Below, piece by piece: positions 30,884-39,774 of a stretch of DNA of 43,903 nucleotides. The position numbers and the translations under genes are program-made. The notes under the pieces are model-generated. The model saw only the letters and a list, made by a program, of their open reading frames with translations. It made no database searches and was not told the origin of the DNA. How positions within the stretch are numbered: the first letter of the stretch is position 1; each line of letters starts with the position of its first letter. Location: contig DATGGU010000045.1 of the NCBI GenBank assembly GCA_035308365.1, positions 1 to 43,903 on the forward strand, in the 5' to 3' direction. Source of the stretch: PALSA-505 sp035308365 (GTDB lineage: Bacteria; Actinomycetota; Actinomycetes; Streptosporangiales; Streptosporangiaceae).

Positions 30884-32515
30884 TCAGGACGGCACGGGCG
30901 GGCGCGCCGGGGTCTTCATCTGGGTGGGCATGGAGTTGTGAGCCGGCAGCGGATACGGGATGCCCACATCTTCGGTGCCAGCCAGCGCGTTGAGCACGGC
31001 CTGCTCGGCAACCTTTACGTTGCCAAGCGATGTCTTGGGCAGGCTCGGCACGTGGGTATCCGGCGGGTTGACCAGGTCCAGGGCGGTGGTCATGTCACCG
31101 GTGACGCTGCGCCGCCAAGCCGACAGGTTCGGCACGGTCACGCCGAAGCGGGTCTCGATGAAACGCAGCAGCGAGGTGTGGTCGAAGGTGTCGGAGCAGA
31201 GGTAGCCGCCGCGGCTGAACGGCGAGATGACCAGGCATGGCGTGCGGAACCCGAGGCCGATCGGGCCGGCGATGCCATCGGCGGCCGGGGGCAGGACGGT
31301 AAGCCACTCGTCCGCCGTGCCCTGCGGCGCGGTGACCGGCGGCACGTGGTCGAACCAGCCACCGTTCTCGTCGTAGACGATGAACAGGACCGTCTTGGCC
31401 CACACGTCAGGGTTGGACACCAGCGTGTGGAGCACCTTCTGGACCAGGTACTCGCCGTACTCGGGCGGAGCAGCCGGATGCTCGCACTCGGCGAGCGGGG
31501 ACATGATCCAGGACACCGAGGGCAGCGACCCCGACGCGACATCGGAGTCGAAGTCGCCGGGGTAGGTCGGCGTGAGCCCCTTGGCAATCAGCTCCAGGCC
31601 GGTGATCGAGAGCGGGTCGTTGTAGTTCTTGAAGTAGGGCAGCGGGCTCAGCGCCAGCAGGCTGAGCGGGTCGTTGTAGACCTTCCAGCTCACCCCGGCG
31701 GACAGCAGCGCCTCGGGCATGGTCTTCCAGGTGAGCGTGCCGTACTCGCTCAGCCGGTTGGTGAAGGTCTGAACCACCGGGCCGCCGTGGGTGCCGTGGG
31801 GGTCGATCGTGGCGGACAGTGACATGATCCGGTTCGGGTCCGTGGGGCCGAGCACCGAACAGTGGTACCCGTCGCAGATGGTGAACGCGTTGGCCAGCGC
31901 GTAGTAGAACCCCAGCTCGGAGATCGTGAAGTAGCCCATGGTCAGCGGGCCGTTGGTGTCCCCGTCTGCGGCCAGGTGCGCGGTCATGAAGGCGTCCATC
32001 GCACCGTTGTTCCAGCTCTGGTGCTGCGGGCCCCAGGAGTGCGTGATGTCGTTGGTGGTCTCGCCGTCCTTGAGCGGTGGGTCGCTGAGCAGGTGGAAGG
32101 GCTGCATGTAGCCGTTGGGGTCGACGCCGGTGCCCGGCTTGTAGCCGAACTGGTCCCAGACCGGATAGGTCTTTCCGTTGACCGTCTGGTGGAGGACGTT
32201 GGGGTCGGAGAACCCGCGCACGCCGGACAGGGTCCCGAAGTAGTGGTCGAAGGAGCGGTTCTCCTGCATCACGATGACCACGTGCTCGATGTCATGGAGC
32301 GTGGGCTTGCTCGTCGGGTGGATCTCTGCCGCGCTCTCGATAAGCCGGGCCTGCTTGCCGGTCAGCCGCCCGGCCATCATGCCGGCCGCGCCGAGCGCCG
32401 CGCCGCCTACGACGAAAGAGCGCCTGGTCGGATCCTGGCTCAGTGCCCCGGCCGCGGCTTCCCTCCCGGCGGCCGCGTCCTGGTCAGCGTTGCGCTGGTT
32501 GTCGTCCTCGGTCAC
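30884..32515 (-). CDS. Tat-exported phospholipase C / phosphoesterase
   Basis: A 543-residue secreted enzyme of the bacterial phospholipase C/acid phosphatase (phosphoesterase) family. Residues 28-50 are a Tat signal (DPTRRSFVVGGAALGAAG). The active-site segment HVVIVMQENRSFDHYFGTL is diagnostic, and FIVYDENGGWFDHVPPV and FDHTSLLRFIETRF supply further metal ligands. It probably releases phosphate or diglyceride from phospholipids outside the cell. I chose the GTG at 32515 because GGAGG lies five bases upstream; the ATG at 32572 lacks a site and would place the twin Arg far inside. It ends 31 bp from the YbaB start. Confidence 0.92.
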   Translation of the reverse strand: MTEDDNQRNADQDAAAGREAAAGALSQDPTRRSFVVGGAALGAAGMMAGRLTGKQARLIESAAEIHPTSKPTLHDIEHVVIVMQENRSFDHYFGTLSGVRGFSDPNVLHQTVNGKTYPVWDQFGYKPGTGVDPNGYMQPFHLLSDPPLKDGETTNDITHSWGPQHQSWNNGAMDAFMTAHLAADGDTNGPLTMGYFTISELGFYYALANAFTICDGYHCSVLGPTDPNRIMSLSATIDPHGTHGGPVVQTFTNRLSEYGTLTWKTMPEALLSAGVSWKVYNDPLSLLALSPLPYFKNYNDPLSITGLELIAKGLTPTYPGDFDSDVASGSLPSVSWIMSPLAECEHPAAPPEYGEYLVQKVLHTLVSNPDVWAKTVLFIVYDENGGWFDHVPPVTAPQGTADEWLTVLPPAADGIAGPIGLGFRTPCLVISPFSRGGYLCSDTFDHTSLLRFIETRFGVTVPNLSAWRRSVTGDMTTALDLVNPPDTHVPSLPKTSLGNVKVAEQAVLNALAGTEDVGIPYPLPAHNSMPTQMKTPARPPVPS

Positions 32516-32747
32516 CGTTGCCTCCTGAAGTCCGGCCGATCCTCGCGGTTCGCCTGCCGCATCGAGCGCCAACGTATGCGGTCAGTCTTTACCTGCGCCG
32601 AGCGCCGGGCAACGAGTTCCCAACGCCGCCGCGAACGCCAGGTCCATCGCACGGCATCGTAAGCCATATCCGGATTCGGCCTCATCCGGTCCGCCAGGCT
32701 GGGCCGGAAGACCGGAGTGGGTGAGGAGGGCTGCGGGTGAGCCGGGG

Positions 32748-33584
32748 CTAGGGCGTGGCAGACGGGCTCGATGAGCTTGGCGACGGGAACGGGCTGCCAC
32801 TGGATGTCGGCGACGGCGAGCCGGACGAGGGCGTAGGCGACGGGGCAGGCGAGTTCGTCGCGCTGCCGCTCGGTGTGGGGGACGACGGCCTTCCTGACGG
32901 CTCGGCGGTGCGCGACGGTGGAGCTGCCGAATGCGACGGCTGGTTCCCCACGATGCCACCCACGGTCGTTCCCGAACCGCCACGGTGCCAGACCACGGCT
33001 TCCAGCGGCTTCCCCGCGGCCAGCTCGAACAGGGTGATCCCGCCAACCACGCCGGCGAACAGCCCGATCGTCGCGACGCCGGTAAGCAGCCAGCGGGGCC
33101 GCCCACGCAACCAGCCCGGCAGCACCAGCGACCACTGCCGTGACCGTCGCGGCGTACCATCAGCGCCGCCGGCCGCGCGGTCACCAACCCCGGCCGAGAT
33201 GGCACCCGTCTCACGCCCAGACTCCCCACCCGAACCAGCCACCGCACGCTGAGGCCCACCGGCCGCGTGCTCACCAGCCCTGGCCGGCCGGGCGGCGATC
33301 TCGTGCCGCAGCGAGATGGGGTGTGTCTCGGCGCCCTTCATCCGCCCGGCCGCCTTGTGCGCGGTCAAGGGCGCGGCTTCCTTGAGCTCTTTCAGCCGCC
33401 CGGCGGTGCGGCCGAGGTAATGCTTGTACACCGCGCTGCCCGCCGTGCTGGCCACGCTCATCACGGCTGCGCCGATCATGGTCCCCGCTACCCCGAGGTA
33501 AGAGGCGGCGACGGCGCCCGTGACCGTCGCCAGCACGCCTGCCAGAACTTGAAGACCGGTGATATCGATGCGCCGGTCGCTCAT
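32748..33584 (-). CDS. Membrane protein with Pro/Ser-rich extracellular tail
   Basis: A 278-residue protein. Two close hydrophobic segments lie at about 8-50 (GLQVLAGVLATVTGAVAASY and MIGAAVMSVASTAGSAVY), followed by a charged Arg/Glu-rich middle. A third helix (WLLTGVATIGLFAGVVGGIT) then leads into a tail of about 60 residues of Pro/Ser/Thr repeats that probably spans the cell wall. The ATG at 33584 follows AAAGGA. Similar proteins are common in Streptomyces-like genomes without known function. Codon use fits the window, and it is transcribed upstream of the phospholipase gene. Confidence 0.7.
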   Translation of the reverse strand: MSDRRIDITGLQVLAGVLATVTGAVAASYLGVAGTMIGAAVMSVASTAGSAVYKHYLGRTAGRLKELKEAAPLTAHKAAGRMKGAETHPISLRHEIAARPARAGEHAAGGPQRAVAGSGGESGRETGAISAGVGDRAAGGADGTPRRSRQWSLVLPGWLRGRPRWLLTGVATIGLFAGVVGGITLFELAAGKPLEAVVWHRGGSGTTVGGIVGNQPSHSAAPPSRTAEPSGRPSSPTPSGSATNSPAPSPTPSSGSPSPTSSGSPFPSPSSSSPSATP

Positions 33585-33878
33585 CATTTCCTTTCGTACC
33601 GGGGGCCTCGTCACCGGCCCGGGATCGTCACACGACCTTGCCAGCGCAGCCTGATCCACCGCTGGCAACGGTCTATGAAACAGAACAGACTCAATGTGGT
33701 CGACAACAACGCCACCGGCGCATATTCCACATCCGGGATACCCGCCACCCTGGCGCAGGACCGCCACCACCCCGGCCCGGGACCGCCACCGCCCCTGTCT
33801 CCGGGCCCAACCGTCTGAATCCAGGCAGGCCGGAGCCGGCCGGTCGGCCAGGTCAGGTCAGCTCAGGTCAGGGTTGGG

Positions 33879-34673
33879 TCAGAAGCCGGGGAAGGTCTGG
33901 CGCAGGCGGTCCAGGCCGATGTCACCAGCCAGAATCTCCACCGGCGGGGTGTGGTCAGCGTCGAGACGGCCGTAGACGAGCCGCAGCAGCGCCTCACCGG
34001 GCATCCGGATCCGGCCAACCTCGCCACCGGCCGGTTCATCACCCGCAGCGATCTCGGACAGCGACACGGACTCTCCCACGTCGAGCAGGAAACTGCGGTG
34101 CGGCCCGGTCGTCTCGATGATCACCCGGTAGGGATCGCCGCCGGCCTTGCCCGCGCGCCCGGCGACCCAGGAAATCCTGTCCAGCAGCAGCCGGACAGAC
34201 TCACCCGCGACCGTCGCGGCCGGGTCGAGGCTGACCGCGATGTCCCACGAGTGCACGGCATGTTCGCCCAGCCGCAGCCACATCAGCCCGACGGCGTCGA
34301 ATTCCATGCCGAACAGCGGCGCGCGGATCCCCGCCAGTTCGCCGTCGCTGAGCCGCTCGTAGCGGCCGGCCAGCTCGGCATCCTGGGCCAGGGACCGGGC
34401 CGCCTGGTCGTCCGGATCCCGGGCGTCCCAGACTGCCCAGATCTTCTTGAAGTCATCCATGCTGAGCGGCTCGGCGCCGGCCAGCACGGCGGCCAGGCTC
34501 GCCTGCCCGATCTCCGCCTGGCTGCCGAGGTGGGACAGCACCTGGGCGATGCTCCAGCCGGAGCAATACGAGGGCTGACGCAACTGCTCGGGGGTGAGCG
34601 GGCCGGCCAGCGACGCCAGCCGCTGCTGCGAGCCGCGAAGCGCACCGATCCACGTCCGCGCACTGGATTCCAT
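33879..34673 (-). CDS. Maleylpyruvate isomerase-like (mycothiol-dependent, DinB fold) protein
   Basis: A 264-residue protein of the MDMPI N-terminal/DinB-like superfamily. This four-helix fold binds one metal and often uses mycothiol. The likely metal ligands are His48 (VLSHLGSQAE), His138 and His141 (LGEHAVHSWDIAV), in the right order and spacing. CSGWSIAQVLSHL is the typical first motif. The C-terminal 90 residues form the usual SCP2-like extra domain. The ATG at 34673 has GGGAGG about ten bases upstream. The substrate is unknown; mycothiol use is inferred from the family. Confidence 0.85.
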   Translation of the reverse strand: MESSARTWIGALRGSQQRLASLAGPLTPEQLRQPSYCSGWSIAQVLSHLGSQAEIGQASLAAVLAGAEPLSMDDFKKIWAVWDARDPDDQAARSLAQDAELAGRYERLSDGELAGIRAPLFGMEFDAVGLMWLRLGEHAVHSWDIAVSLDPAATVAGESVRLLLDRISWVAGRAGKAGGDPYRVIIETTGPHRSFLLDVGESVSLSEIAAGDEPAGGEVGRIRMPGEALLRLVYGRLDADHTPPVEILAGDIGLDRLRQTFPGF

Positions 34674-35007
34674 CGGTTACCGGCCTCCCTGCCAGGTGAC
34701 TCGCACTGACCCCGTACTCCCATATGTAGCAACGGCCGAAGACTAGCCGATGTCATTTCCGCCCCCACCAGCGACCGCCGATGCCCATCCGCCGACTCCC
34801 CACCGTCGTCAAGGGCGGGGGCTTCCCGTCCGGTCCCGCTGGCATCTCATGCAAGGAATGTCTACGGAGTGTCCGGATGTGGTCAGGTCGGCGCACATGG
34901 GGAGGCTGCGGCGGCATCATGGCGGGAGCAGCAGATGACAATCCGTTGGCTAGGGAGGGCCGGTGCACCAGGGCAGACCTGGGAACCGGGAGAGGAAGAG
35001 TGCGGCA
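34674..35007. other. Gap without a supported gene; possible orphan transposon end
   Basis: No convincing coding region is seen in these 334 bases between divergent genes. The notable element is at 34796-34827: read on the minus strand, GAAGCCCCCGCCCTTGA followed by a GGTGGGG arm forms a hairpin. It resembles the right end of IS200/IS605-type elements, but no TnpA or TnpB gene is nearby. Confidence 0.35.
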
Positions 35008-35415
35008 GTGAACGCGTGGCCGAAGAATGTGGGCGCCATCACCCTGTTCGTCGAGGATCCGCAACGTTCGAAATCTTTCTACGAGAACGTCTTCGGCCTC
35101 GGGACGATCTTCGAGGACGAGAACTCCGTGGTGTTCCGCTTCGAGAACATGTTGCTCAACGTGCTCAAGTCGGCCGCGGCTCACAGTCTCATCGAGCCCG
35201 CCCAGGTCGCCAGCCGCGAGTCCGGGTCGCGCTTCCAGTTCACCATCTGGGTGGACAGCGTGGACGCCGTGTATGACGAACTCACCGGCCGTGGCGTAGA
35301 GATGCTCAACGGCCCGCTCAACCGTGACTGGGGACAGCGCACGATCAGTTTCGCCGACCCGGACGGCCACATCTGGGAGTTCGCCCAGGAACTGCCCGAC
35401 CCAGAAGAATCATGA
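35008..35415 (+). CDS. VOC-superfamily (glyoxalase/dioxygenase-fold) protein
   Basis: A 135-residue protein of two beta-alpha-beta-beta-beta units. The first is NVGAITLFVEDPQRSKSFYENVFGL and the second is FQFTIWVDSVDAVYDELTGRGV, ending with ISFADPDGHIWEFAQ. The Glu in WEFAQ and possible partners in the first strand could bind metal. The usual His on strand one is not present (AITLF), so it may be a non-catalytic binding or resistance-type protein. The GTG at 35008 follows GAGAGGAAGAG; sequence upstream is not family-like. Substrate unknown. Confidence 0.82.
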   Translation: MNAWPKNVGAITLFVEDPQRSKSFYENVFGLGTIFEDENSVVFRFENMLLNVLKSAAAHSLIEPAQVASRESGSRFQFTIWVDSVDAVYDELTGRGVEMLNGPLNRDWGQRTISFADPDGHIWEFAQELPDPEES

Positions 35416-35455
35416 CTACACCCGAAGCCCCCTGACCCCGAAACCGAGGGCTATC

Positions 35456-35526
35456 CACGGCGGGCCACCGCCCACGGCGGGCCACCGCCCCACGGCCGGC
35501 CACCGCCCCACGGCCGGCCACCGCAC
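35456..35526. repeat. Four-copy 17-18-bp tandem repeat
   Basis: CACGG(C/G)... units of the form CACGGCSGGCCACCGCCC start at 35456, 35473, 35491 and 35509. The array fills the space between the VOC and LLM genes and ends just before the LLM -10 box. Confidence 0.75.
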
Positions 35527-35532
35527 GTGTCC

Positions 35533-35538
35533 TAGGGT
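35533..35538 (+). promoter_or_regulatory. Candidate -10 box of a leaderless gene
   Basis: TAGGGT ends seven bases before the ATG at 35546, with no ribosome site between. Confidence 0.35.
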
Positions 35539-35545
35539 GAAGCAC

Positions 35546-36460
35546 ATGAAGATCGGTTTCGGTGCTCCCGTGTCCGGCGCCTGGGCGACTCCGGAGAACC
35601 TGGCCAGTTTTGCGCTCCGGGCCGAGCAGGCGGGCTACGACTCGCTCTGGGCCTTCCAGCGGCTGCTGGTCCCGGTGGCCTCCAAGATGGAGCCGGTGTA
35701 CCACAGCGTGCTCGACCCGATGGTGGCGCTGGGCTACGCGGCAGCAGGGACGTCGCGGATCAGGCTCGGCGTGGCCGTGGTGAACCTGCCGTTCGTCTCC
35801 CCCTCAGTGCTGGCCAAGCAGGCGGTCACGCTCGATGTCCTGTCGTCCGGGCGGCTGGATCTGGGGCTCGGCATCGGCTGGATGCCGGAGGAGTTCGAGG
35901 CGGCGGGCGCGACGATGCCGCGGCGCGGCGCCCGCGCCGCCGAGTACATCGCGGTGCTGCGCGCCCTGTGGGCGGACGGGGTCACCGAGTTCAGCGGTGA
36001 GTTCTACTCGGTCCCGGCCGGGCGGGCCGAGCCGAAGCCGGTTCAGCCGGGCGGGCCGCCCATCCTGCTCGGGGGGATGGTCCCGGCCGCGCTGCAGCGG
36101 GCCGGGCGGATCGCCGATGGCTGGGTGACCTCCAGCAGGACCGACCTGTCCCGAATCCACGAAGGGGCCAGCGTCGTCCGCAACGCGGCACGGGACGCCG
36201 GGCGCGACCCCGGCGCGATCCGGATCATCTGCCGCGGCGTGGTCCGGGCAGGCCAGGAGGTCACCGCATCCGACGGCAGCCGCCGCCTGCTCTGCGGCTC
36301 CTACGACCAGATTCGCGCCGACACAGCCTGGCTCAGCGAACAAGGCGTCACCGAACTCTTCTATGACCTCAACTGGGATCCCCAGATCGGCTCCCCCGCC
36401 GTCACCCCATCCGAAGCAACCGCCCGCGCCACCGAGATCCTAGAAGCCCTCAAGCCCTAG
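35546..36460 (+). CDS. LLM-class F420-dependent oxidoreductase
   Basis: A 304-residue TIM-barrel protein of the luciferase-like monooxygenase family. It has MKIGFGAPVSG, SLWAFQRLLVP, IRLGVAVVNLPFVSPSVLAKQAVTLD (given in parts, residues about 72-97) and the signature DLGLGIGWMPEEF. PPILLGGMVPAALQRAG and ADGWVTSS follow. Such actinobacterial members usually use coenzyme F420 to reduce or oxidise small molecules; the substrate is unknown. The ATG at 35546 is the only start giving the family N-terminus. The last nine codons and the stop are repeated exactly downstream. Confidence 0.9.
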   Translation: MKIGFGAPVSGAWATPENLASFALRAEQAGYDSLWAFQRLLVPVASKMEPVYHSVLDPMVALGYAAAGTSRIRLGVAVVNLPFVSPSVLAKQAVTLDVLSSGRLDLGLGIGWMPEEFEAAGATMPRRGARAAEYIAVLRALWADGVTEFSGEFYSVPAGRAEPKPVQPGGPPILLGGMVPAALQRAGRIADGWVTSSRTDLSRIHEGASVVRNAARDAGRDPGAIRIICRGVVRAGQEVTASDGSRRLLCGSYDQIRADTAWLSEQGVTELFYDLNWDPQIGSPAVTPSEATARATEILEALKP

Positions 36461-36489
36461 CCGATCCTAGAAGCCCTCAAGCCCTAGCC
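36436..36489. repeat. 27-bp exact tandem duplication over the LLM gene's stop codon
   Basis: A 27-base unit beginning GATCCTAGAAGCCC occurs at 36436-36462 and again at 36463-36489. Each copy holds the codons for LEALKP and a TAG stop in the same frame, so the gene has a backup end nine codons on. Confidence 0.85.
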
Positions 36490-36531
36490 CGTGCCGAAGC
36501 TCCCAGCCCGGACCCCGCCCGTTCGGCTTGC

Positions 36532-36567
36532 GACGGCGAAGCCGTCACACCCGGGGGTCGTCCCCGG
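36532..36567. terminator. Paired hairpins between convergent genes
   Basis: GACGGC-GAA-GCCGTC (36532-36546) and CCGGGG-GTCGT-CCCCGG (36551-36567) lie between the 3' ends of the LLM gene and the LAL regulator, which converge. They suit a bidirectional terminator. There is no T-run. Confidence 0.45.
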
Positions 36568-36584
36568 AATAACTCGGAAGCCCC

Positions 36585-39500
36585 TTAATGGGCCGCCTCC
36601 ATCAGGCCTTCCTCGTGGGCGATGGCGGCCGCCTCGGTACGGCTGGAGGCGCCGAGCTTGGCCAGGATGTTCGAGACGTGCACGCTCGCCGTCTTGGGCG
36701 CGATGAACAGCGTCGTGCCGATCTCCCTGTTGCTGCGGCCGGCCACGATCAGCTTGAGCACCTCGCGTTCGCGGCCGGTCAGGCTGGCCAGCTTGCCCGG
36801 CCGCCCACCGGACCAGTCCGGCGTGGGGCCGTGGCCGAGCCGCGCCCGCCGGGCCAGGCTGTCCAGGGCTGCCCGCAGTGGCCGCGCACCCAGCTGGTCG
36901 GCGACCTCCGCGGCCTTGTCCCACTCGCGCTGTGCGTCGTCCCGCCGCCCGGCTTCGGCCAGCGCTTCGGCCAGGCGCCACCGGGCCCGGGCCGCCTCGT
37001 AGACGTATCCCTGACCGAACGCGTCCAGCACGGACTGCCAGGCTTCCGGCGAGTTGACCCCGGTGGCCCGGCGCCACTCGGCCTCCGCGCGAGCCAGCCA
37101 GGCCCGGCCCTCGATGCCCAGGATGGCCTTGGGCCTGCGCCGGTGCTCCGCCCCGCTCCGGGCGGCCTCGATCAGCTCGCCCGCGGCGCCGATCTCGGCC
37201 TGCTCGGCCGCGTGGTCGCCGGCGACCCGGGCCCTGACAGCCCGGTCGGCCCGGGCGCACAGGCCGATCGCGGCCAGCCGGATGACCGGCGGGCCGTAGT
37301 ACTCGTCCTGGTCCGCCTCGGCCGCGATGGCCGCACCGATCTCGGCCAGGGCCGTCTCGGCGTCGCCGTGCCACAGCGCGTGCTCGGCCAGCAGCCCCCG
37401 GGCGGTGTACTCGGCGAATTCTGCGGCCGGCCAGAACGGCTCCAGCCACCGGCGGCGCTCGGCGATCACCGCGTCGTGTCCCCTGGCGACGTCGATGAAC
37501 AGCGCCATCGCGGATAGCTCGGCCTCGGCGTTGGTGGCCACCCGGACGCTGAACCCGTCGGCCAGCTCCTGCGCGTGGTCCCAGTCACCGTCGCCGTAGT
37601 GCGCCAGGTAGTGCAGGTACTGCAGGTCGGTGCCGTACGGCGCGCGGGCCAGCCCGGCCTGCTCGGCCCGGCTGAAGCCCTGGTGCGCGATGGTCGCCGC
37701 CTCCAGCAGGTCGCCCCGCTCCAGCCGGGCCCGGGCGAGGTGGAAGGCGGCCCGCAGCTCGACGGCCAGCACCTTCGCCTCGCTCGCCTGCTTGAAGGCG
37801 GCGGCAAACTGACCGAACATCTCCTCGATATGCCCGCTGCGCTCGCTGACCTGGCCGAGCGTCACCATGGCGTCGGCCTCGACCCAGGGGGCGTTGGCCG
37901 CCCTGGCGACCACGATCGCGCACTCGGCCTGCTCGCGCGCCTGCTCGTCGTCGGTGGCCAGCAGCACGTTGGCGTAGGTGCCCATGGCCCGGGCCCGCTC
38001 CCAGCTCGGCGGGTCGCCAGGCATCGCGTCGATCGCCGCCTTGGCCGCCTCGATCGCCTCGGGCACCGACTCTAGCTGCAGGTAGAAGAACGCCAGCCGC
38101 TCCCGGATCCGGCTCACCAGGTCCGGCCCGACGTCGTCACCCAGGTACTGGCTGACCCGCCGGAGCTGGTGCACGGCCCGGGGGATGTCACCGCTGGCCG
38201 CGGCGTTGGTCGAGGATTTGAGCGCCAGCTTCGGCCGGTTCATGCCGGACAGCTTCTCCGGCTCGTCAACGCGCTCCCACAGGCTCAGCGCCTCGTCGTA
38301 GTGCCGGTGCGCCTCGGCCGGGGCGGCGAGCCGCTCGGCTTCCCGGCCGGCCCGCACCGAGGCGGTGAAGGCCCCAGCGTTGTCGTGGCTGGCCAGGCAG
38401 TGATGGGCCAGTTCGGCCGCGGACCCGGGCACGGCGTCGAGCCGCCGCTCGTCGGCCAGCAGCCCGGCCAGCGTCGCGTGCAGCCTGGTTCGCTCGCCGG
38501 GCAGCAGGTCTGCGTAGATCGCCTCGCGCAGCAGCGCGTGCCGGAACCTGAATCCCTCCTGGCCGTCGGGCGCGAGCAACTGGTGCGCCACGGCCTCGCG
38601 GATGGCCGCCTCATACTCCGGGGGCGGGAGGCCGGAGGCGGCCATGACCAGCTCGTCGTCCACCCTGCGCCCGCTCACCGCCGCGGCGCGCAGCGCCTGC
38701 TGAGCGGTGGCCGACAGCCGCTCCACCCTGGTCATCAGCAGCGCGGCCAGGCTGGCCGGGAGCTCCTCGTCTCCGGCCGAGGCGGCGAGCAGTTCCTCGG
38801 CGTAGTAGGCGTTGCCCTCGGCCCGGTCCAGGATGGTCAGCAGCTCGGGCGCCTCCAGCGCACGCCGCCGGCTGGCCTCGGCGAGCGCGCTGAGATGCTC
38901 GGCGAGCGCGGCGGGCTCCAGTGGCCCGAGGTCGACGGGCGTCACGTTCGGCAGCCGGAGCAGTTCGGCGACGACCGGCCGGAGCGGGTGACGGCGGTGC
39001 AGGTCATCGGTCCGGTAGCTGCCGAGCACGGCCACGCGCTCGCGGTGCAGCACCCGGGACAGGAACGTCACCAGATCCCGGGTCGACCGGTCGGCCCAGT
39101 GCAGGTCTTCGAGCACGAGCAGCACCGGGCTCGCCTCGGCCAGCTCGCTGAGCAGCCCGAGCACCGCGCCGAAGAGCTGCTGCCTGGCCAGTTCGCGCCC
39201 GTCACCGCTGGCCGGGATGCCTGCCTCGTGGTCGGGCAGCAGCCGCCCGAGCACCGGCCGGTCCGCGACGAGCTCAGCCACGGTGCCCGCGGCACCGCCG
39301 ACTACGCTCCGCAGCGCATCCGCGAGCGGCAGGTAGGGAACACTGTCACCCAGCTCGGCGCAGCGGCCGGCCAGCACGGTGAACCCACGCTCACGCGCGC
39401 GCGTCATCAGCTCCGTCACCAGGCGTGTCTTACCGACCCCTGCGTCACCGCTGACCAGGGCAACCGCAGCCTCTCCGGTGGCTACCGAGTCCAGCAGGGC

Positions 39501-39590
39501 AAGCAGTCTGGCAAGCTCGCCGGCACGGCCGACCATGCGTCCGCACGAGTCCAGATCCATACCCATCAGTATCGCATCTGGCACCGACAT
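36585..39590 (-). CDS. LAL-type LuxR-family regulator (large ATP-binding)
   Basis: A 1001-residue regulator. An N-terminal AAA/NTPase has Walker A GDAGVGKT (about 48-55), Walker B VLLVLEDLHWAD and an arginine-rich sensor region. A long middle of helical TPR-like repeats follows (about 350-900). The C-terminal LuxR helix-turn-helix (about 935-990) has LTGREREVLKLIVAGRSNRE, then VHVSNILAKLGASSRTEAA. Such STAND-type regulators switch on ligand and ATP binding and often control secondary metabolism or local clusters. ATG 39590 follows AGGACGGGA; ATG 39566 is an alternative. It diverges from the trypco1 gene, and may control it. Confidence 0.92.
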   Translation of the reverse strand: MSVPDAILMGMDLDSCGRMVGRAGELARLLALLDSVATGEAAVALVSGDAGVGKTRLVTELMTRARERGFTVLAGRCAELGDSVPYLPLADALRSVVGGAAGTVAELVADRPVLGRLLPDHEAGIPASGDGRELARQQLFGAVLGLLSELAEASPVLLVLEDLHWADRSTRDLVTFLSRVLHRERVAVLGSYRTDDLHRRHPLRPVVAELLRLPNVTPVDLGPLEPAALAEHLSALAEASRRRALEAPELLTILDRAEGNAYYAEELLAASAGDEELPASLAALLMTRVERLSATAQQALRAAAVSGRRVDDELVMAASGLPPPEYEAAIREAVAHQLLAPDGQEGFRFRHALLREAIYADLLPGERTRLHATLAGLLADERRLDAVPGSAAELAHHCLASHDNAGAFTASVRAGREAERLAAPAEAHRHYDEALSLWERVDEPEKLSGMNRPKLALKSSTNAAASGDIPRAVHQLRRVSQYLGDDVGPDLVSRIRERLAFFYLQLESVPEAIEAAKAAIDAMPGDPPSWERARAMGTYANVLLATDDEQAREQAECAIVVARAANAPWVEADAMVTLGQVSERSGHIEEMFGQFAAAFKQASEAKVLAVELRAAFHLARARLERGDLLEAATIAHQGFSRAEQAGLARAPYGTDLQYLHYLAHYGDGDWDHAQELADGFSVRVATNAEAELSAMALFIDVARGHDAVIAERRRWLEPFWPAAEFAEYTARGLLAEHALWHGDAETALAEIGAAIAAEADQDEYYGPPVIRLAAIGLCARADRAVRARVAGDHAAEQAEIGAAGELIEAARSGAEHRRRPKAILGIEGRAWLARAEAEWRRATGVNSPEAWQSVLDAFGQGYVYEAARARWRLAEALAEAGRRDDAQREWDKAAEVADQLGARPLRAALDSLARRARLGHGPTPDWSGGRPGKLASLTGREREVLKLIVAGRSNREIGTTLFIAPKTASVHVSNILAKLGASSRTEAAAIAHEEGLMEAAH

Positions 39591-39726
39591 TCCCGTCCTG
39601 TTACGGTCCGTCACCCAGCCCGCCGGACGCGTGTGAACAATCCGGTGGGCCGCCGGATAGCCCAGCGTTTCAGCCCTTATGACCACACCTGGCTACCTGC
39701 GGCCATTTCCCCGCCACGTGAGGTAA

Positions 39727-39746
39727 CTTGCAAACGTTGGTGCAAG
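39727..39746. promoter_or_regulatory. Inverted repeat upstream of the trypco1 gene
   Basis: CTTGCA and TGCAAG flank an eight-base centre containing AACGTT. It lies 29 bp upstream of the trypco1 start, in the divergent region shared with the LAL regulator. LuxR-type regulators bind imperfect dyads of this size; the link is inferred. Confidence 0.45.
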
Positions 39747-39774
39747 ATCGGGTGGCTGGAGAGGCGGTCGGCAC

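Noticed and set aside
35456..35526. Possible CRISPR array or transposon end
   Set aside because: Contiguous 17-18-bp copies without spacers, no terminal inverted repeats and no transposase.
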